Source of the DNA: Syntrophobacterales bacterium
GTDB lineage: Bacteria; Desulfobacterota; Syntrophia; Syntrophales; JAAYKM01
DNA: 9,115 nt
Direction: 5' to 3'
NCBI GenBank assembly: GCA_031285215.1
Contig: JAITWQ010000018.1
Location: forward strand, 1 to 9,115
Under the pieces are notes generated by a model, which saw only the letters and a program-made list of their open reading frames with translations, searched no databases and was not told the DNA's origin. The translations under genes and the position numbers were made by a program. Numbering within the stretch: position 1 is the stretch's first letter; each line of letters opens with the position of its first letter. This document shows, piece by piece, positions 6,261-9,115 of this stretch.

Positions 6261-6279
6261 TTGCGGGCTTGACCCGCAA
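6261..6279. repeat. Palindromic intergenic hairpin (REP-like)
   Basis: TTGCGGG (6261-6267) and CCCGCAA (6273-6279) form a perfect 7-bp stem around CTTGA. There is no T-run after it on the plus strand, so it is not a typical terminator for the DUF4139 gene. The sequence, followed by CCAGCAATGAC, resembles dispersed short palindromic repeats found between genes in various proteobacteria. That relation is from general recollection and needs a genome-wide copy count. The rest of the 123-bp gap (6215-6337) shows only the rmlA ribosome binding site and no convincing promoter. Confidence 0.55.
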
Positions 6280-6337
6280 ACCAGCAATGACGCGACCGAC
6301 AACAGAAAATTCTTATAAAACGGCAAAGGATCAACAA

Positions 6338-7213
6338 ATGAAAGGTATTGTACTGGCCGGCGGTTCCGGGACGCGCATGTATCCCCTGACAATGGTTACA
6401 AGCAAACAACTGCTTCCCATTTATGACAAACCCATGATCTATTATTCCCTCTCCATCCTGATGCTGGCGGGCATCCGTGATATTCTGCTCATTTCTACCC
6501 CCCATGATTTACCCGGTTTCAAAACTCTTCTGGGAGATGGAAGCCGTTTTGGCGTCTCCCTTTCCTACGCGGAGCAGCCTTCGCCTGACGGATTGGCTCA
6601 GGCCTTTATCATCGGGGAATCTTTTGTTTCCGGCGGGCCTTGCGCCATGATCCTGGGGGATAACATTTTCAGCGGCAATGGCTTGCGCAATCTTTTGCGG
6701 AAAGCCCGCGAAAATACCGGAAAGGCAACTGTATTTGGCTACTATGTAAATGATCCGCAGCGTTTCGGCGTTGTTGAATTTGACGAAGAGGGCAAGGTAC
6801 TCTCCGTTGAGGAAAAACCGGCCCATCCCAAATCCAACTATGCCATCACCGGCCTTTACTTCTACGATGATAAAGTGTGCGGCTATGCCAAGTCTTTGCG
6901 ACCCAGCGCCAGAGGGGAGCTTGAAATCACCGATTTAAACCGGATTTACCTTGAAGCAGGGCGATTAGAGGTGATTACTCTGGGGCGCGGCTTTGCCTGG
7001 CTGGATACGGGTACCGTTGATTCCATGGTGGAGGCGTCAGACTATGTTCGCGTCGTGCAAAACCGCCAGGGTTTGAGGATTGCCGCTCTGGAAGAAATCG
7101 CCTACATTCAGAAATGGATTGACCGTAATGCCCTGTTGAAATCCGCCGATGCTTACGGAAAATCACCCTACGGCGATTATCTGCGATTCATTGCCGGTCA
7201 GGAAGAGAATTAG
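6338..7213 (+). CDS. rmlA: Glucose-1-phosphate thymidylyltransferase
   Basis: RmlA (RfbA) makes dTDP-glucose from dTTP and glucose-1-phosphate, the first committed step of dTDP-L-rhamnose synthesis in the cytosol. The 291 residues match the usual length of about 290. The nucleotide-binding signature is [11 protein letters not shown] (8-18), with Met where Leu is usual. [15 protein letters not shown] (25-39) follows; metal ligand D108 lies in ILGDNIF, catalytic lysine K160 in VEEKP, and the second metal aspartate D223 in AWLDTGT. The open frame extends to 6242, but [13 protein letters not shown] is the family N-terminus and AAAGGA precedes ATG 6338, so the later start is used. It is followed four bases after its stop by rmlD, indicating an operon. 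It acts on free sugar phosphate and shows no fused domains. Confidence 0.95.
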   Translation: MKGIVLAGGSGTRMYPLTMVTSKQLLPIYDKPMIYYSLSILMLAGIRDILLISTPHDLPGFKTLLGDGSRFGVSLSYAEQPSPDGLAQAFIIGESFVSGGPCAMILGDNIFSGNGLRNLLRKARENTGKATVFGYYVNDPQRFGVVEFDEEGKVLSVEEKPAHPKSNYAITGLYFYDDKVCGYAKSLRPSARGELEITDLNRIYLEAGRLEVITLGRGFAWLDTGTVDSMVEASDYVRVVQNRQGLRIAALEEIAYIQKWIDRNALLKSADAYGKSPYGDYLRFIAGQEEN

Positions 7214-7217
7214 TCCC

Positions 7218-8069
7218 ATGCGGGTACTTGTTACGGGTGGGGCGGGCCAGCTGGGACATGATGTTTTGAAGCAGTTGCATCGGATGCAGATAGAGGCAAT
7301 CGGCGCGGATAAAGATGAGTTTGACCTCCTTGACACCTTCGCCGCACAGGAGTTTATCCTTGCCTGTAAACCAGACACAGTGATTCACTGCGCCGCTTAT
7401 ACTCAGGTGGATCAGGCGGAAGACGAGCCGGACATTTGCCGGAACATTAATATTGCCGGCACGGAACATGTAGCGCAGGCATGCTTAAAGGCAGGCAGCA
7501 GTCTTTGTTATCTGAGTACGGATTACGTATTTGACGGAACATTGTCAGGAAGAGCCTATGAAGTAAGTGACCGGCCAAATCCCCTTTCCGTATATGGCCA
7601 ATCCAAGTATGAAGGGGAAAAAATCACGGCAGGGCTGATTGCTAATCATTATATTGTGCGGACATCCTGGCTGTTCGGAAGTCACGGGCACAACTTTGTC
7701 AAAACCATGCTTAAAATGGGGGAATTTTCGCCATCGTTGCGCGTTGTGGCCGATCAAACCGGCTCTCCCACGTACACGGCGGATCTGGCCAGGTTTTTGG
7801 CGGACCTGATTCAAACGGAAAATTTCGGCTGTTACCATGTAACCAACTCCGGCTTCTGCAGCTGGGCTGATTTCGCTGCGGAAATTTTTGTGCAGATGGG
7901 CTGGCCGGTAGCGGTGGAACGTATTCCTTCTGTTGATTATCCGACAAAAGCCACACGCCCGAAAAATTCACGCCTTTCCCCGCAAAGTATTATTCAGGCC
8001 GGTTTGCCCCTTCTGCCGGACTGGAAAGACGGGCTGTCACGCTTTTTAAAGGAGATAAACGCTGTATGA
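7218..8069 (+). CDS. rmlD: dTDP-4-dehydrorhamnose reductase
   Basis: RmlD (RfbD) performs the final NAD(P)H-dependent reduction giving dTDP-L-rhamnose. It has 283 residues, typical for this short-chain dehydrogenase family. The Rossmann nucleotide-binding motif is VTGGAGQLG (5-13). STDYVFDG (100-107) carries the T/D pair, and the catalytic Y126 and K130 lie in VYGQSKYEGE. DQTGSPTYTADLA (179-191) and the C-terminal RPKNSRLS (247-254) are RmlD hallmarks. The start ATG 7218 fits the family N-terminus MRVLVTGG. An AGGA lies within the rmlA 3' end about 14 bases upstream, rather far for an ideal ribosome binding site, so translational coupling to rmlA is likely. Its stop overlaps the rmlB start. 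Confidence 0.95.
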   Translation: MRVLVTGGAGQLGHDVLKQLHRMQIEAIGADKDEFDLLDTFAAQEFILACKPDTVIHCAAYTQVDQAEDEPDICRNINIAGTEHVAQACLKAGSSLCYLSTDYVFDGTLSGRAYEVSDRPNPLSVYGQSKYEGEKITAGLIANHYIVRTSWLFGSHGHNFVKTMLKMGEFSPSLRVVADQTGSPTYTADLARFLADLIQTENFGCYHVTNSGFCSWADFAAEIFVQMGWPVAVERIPSVDYPTKATRPKNSRLSPQSIIQAGLPLLPDWKDGLSRFLKEINAV

Positions 8070-9115
8070 AAACGTATTTGATCACCGGCGGCGCCGGCTT
8101 TATCGGTTCCAATTATATTCTCCAGCTTCTGGAATCTGCGGAACCAATGAAAATCATCAATCTGGATGCCCTGACCTACGCGGGAAATCTGGAAAATTTA
8201 CAATCCATCGAAAAAGACCCACGCTACCTTTTCATCCACGGCAATATCTGTGATGAAACTCTTCTGAATGATATTTTTACCAAAAATCAAATTGATTATG
8301 TCGTCAACTTTGCCGCAGAAAGTCATGTAGATCGCAGTATTGCCGAACCACGTATTTTTCTGGATACCAACGTGGGGGGGACGTTCCAGCTTTTAAACGC
8401 GGCAAAGCAGGCCTGGGAAGAAGCTGACGGCAAATTCCGCGCGGGAGTAAAGTTCCTCCAGATATCCACCGACGAGGTTTACGGCTCCCTGGGAGAAACG
8501 GGGCTTTTCACCGAAACGACGCCCCTTGACCCCCACAGTCCCTACTCCGCCGCCAAAACTTCCGCCGATCTTTTTGTAAAAGCCTATGTGGATACATACG
8601 GTTTTCCGGCAAACATCACGCGCTGTTCGAACAAGTACGGCCCTTGGCAGTTTCCGGAAAAACTGATTCCCCTTGTTATCAATAACGCCATAAATGGCCG
8701 CAGTATCCCCGTATATGGCGACGGCGGAAACATTCGAGACTGGCTTTATGTTGCCGATCACTGCCGGGCAATTCAAATGGTGCTGACACAGGCGAAACCG
8801 GGAGAAACATATAATATCGGCGGCAACAACGAACGTAAAAACATTGAAATTGTTAACCTCATTCTGGACGCGGTGCGCCGGAGAGGTTATGAAAAATCCA
8901 CTGCCGACTTGATTACCTACGTGACGGACAGGAAGGGGCATGACCGCCGTTACGGAATTGATCCCGCAAAAATAAAAAACGATCTGGACTGGGAACCTCA
9001 AGTTTCCTTTGGGGAAGGAATCAAGAATACCGTTGACTGGTATCTGGGTCACATGGACTGGATGAAAAAGGTAACGGACGGCTCATACATGACCTACTAT
9101 CAACAAATGTACGGG
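8066..9115 (+). CDS. rmlB: dTDP-glucose 4,6-dehydratase, 3' end cut by window edge
   Basis: RmlB (RfbB) converts dTDP-glucose to dTDP-4-keto-6-deoxyglucose using tightly bound NAD, the second step of dTDP-rhamnose synthesis. 350 codons are open to the window edge, and since the frame has reached TYYQQMYG, a common family ending, only a few residues should be missing. The NAD-binding motif is GGAGFIGSN (8-16); FAAESHVDRSI (82-92) follows, STDEVYG (134-140) carries catalytic T135, D136 and E137, and the active-site Y160 and K164 are in PYSAAKTSAD. RDWLYVADHC (224-233) and the late DRKGHDRRYGID are typical. RCSNKYGPWQFPEKL (186-200) has Lys at 190 where Asn is usual. The gene overlaps rmlD by ATGA, and AAGGAGA lies about 10 bases upstream, so the genes are co-transcribed and coupled. 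Confidence 0.95.
   Translation, partial: MKTYLITGGAGFIGSNYILQLLESAEPMKIINLDALTYAGNLENLQSIEKDPRYLFIHGNICDETLLNDIFTKNQIDYVVNFAAESHVDRSIAEPRIFLDTNVGGTFQLLNAAKQAWEEADGKFRAGVKFLQISTDEVYGSLGETGLFTETTPLDPHSPYSAAKTSADLFVKAYVDTYGFPANITRCSNKYGPWQFPEKLIPLVINNAINGRSIPVYGDGGNIRDWLYVADHCRAIQMVLTQAKPGETYNIGGNNERKNIEIVNLILDAVRRRGYEKSTADLITYVTDRKGHDRRYGIDPAKIKNDLDWEPQVSFGEGIKNTVDWYLGHMDWMKKVTDGSYMTYYQQMYG

Noticed and set aside
6242..6337. N-terminal extension of RmlA by 32 residues
   Set aside because: The extension overlaps the intergenic hairpin and is absent from the family; the later ATG has a ribosome binding site and the canonical N-terminus.
8393..9052. 219-codon open frame on the minus strand
   Set aside because: It lies entirely opposite rmlB, whose protein matches its family throughout; the antisense translation shows no recognisable domain.
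1..9115. CRISPR array, insertion sequence or rRNA
   Set aside because: No regularly spaced direct repeats of CRISPR size, no transposase and no rRNA-like sequence were seen on either strand.

Overview
The window looks like a stretch of a Gram-negative chromosome of moderate GC content. HD-GYP and HPt signalling proteins, a secreted DUF4140/DUF4139 protein and a dTDP-rhamnose cluster would suit a Desulfobacterota/Deltaproteobacteria-like host. That placement is an impression from protein style only, because no rRNA or phylogenetic marker is present.

Layout. (1) 1-1198: the first 312 codons of a P4-type tyrosine integrase (minus strand, running off the left edge) lie just beyond the 3' end of a tRNA-Leu(CAA) gene. 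This is the classic edge of a genomic island or prophage; the element itself lies to the left, outside the window. The integrase-tRNA gap is rich in short repeats and holds a terminator. (2) 1354-2352: a TerC/Alx-family membrane protein on the minus strand, preceded by a 317-bp leader without a gene. (3) 2670-4257: two minus-strand signalling genes, a response regulator with an HD-GYP cyclic-di-GMP phosphodiesterase domain and, upstream of it, a stand-alone HPt phosphotransfer protein. No histidine kinase is in view. (4) 4258-4624: a divergent control region with palindromes, a direct repeat and a good sigma-70-like promoter for the next gene. (5) 4625-6214: a secreted DUF4140/DUF4139 (MuiA-like) protein on the plus strand. 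(6) 6338-9115: a tightly packed plus-strand run rmlA-rmlD-rmlB, the last cut by the right edge. These enzymes make the dTDP-rhamnose precursor from glucose-1-phosphate for O-antigen or exopolysaccharide. The epimerase gene rmlC is not in the window and may follow rmlB.

How they fit together. RmlA, RmlB and RmlD carry out steps 1, 2 and 4 of dTDP-L-rhamnose synthesis. The HPt and HD-GYP proteins probably belong to a phosphorelay that lowers cyclic-di-GMP. They lie next to envelope and polysaccharide genes, but a functional link is not shown by the sequence. I found no clear evidence of an undescribed multi-gene system. The most promising leads are the unseen island cargo to the left, the integrase-proximal repeats and the palindrome-rich divergent region.
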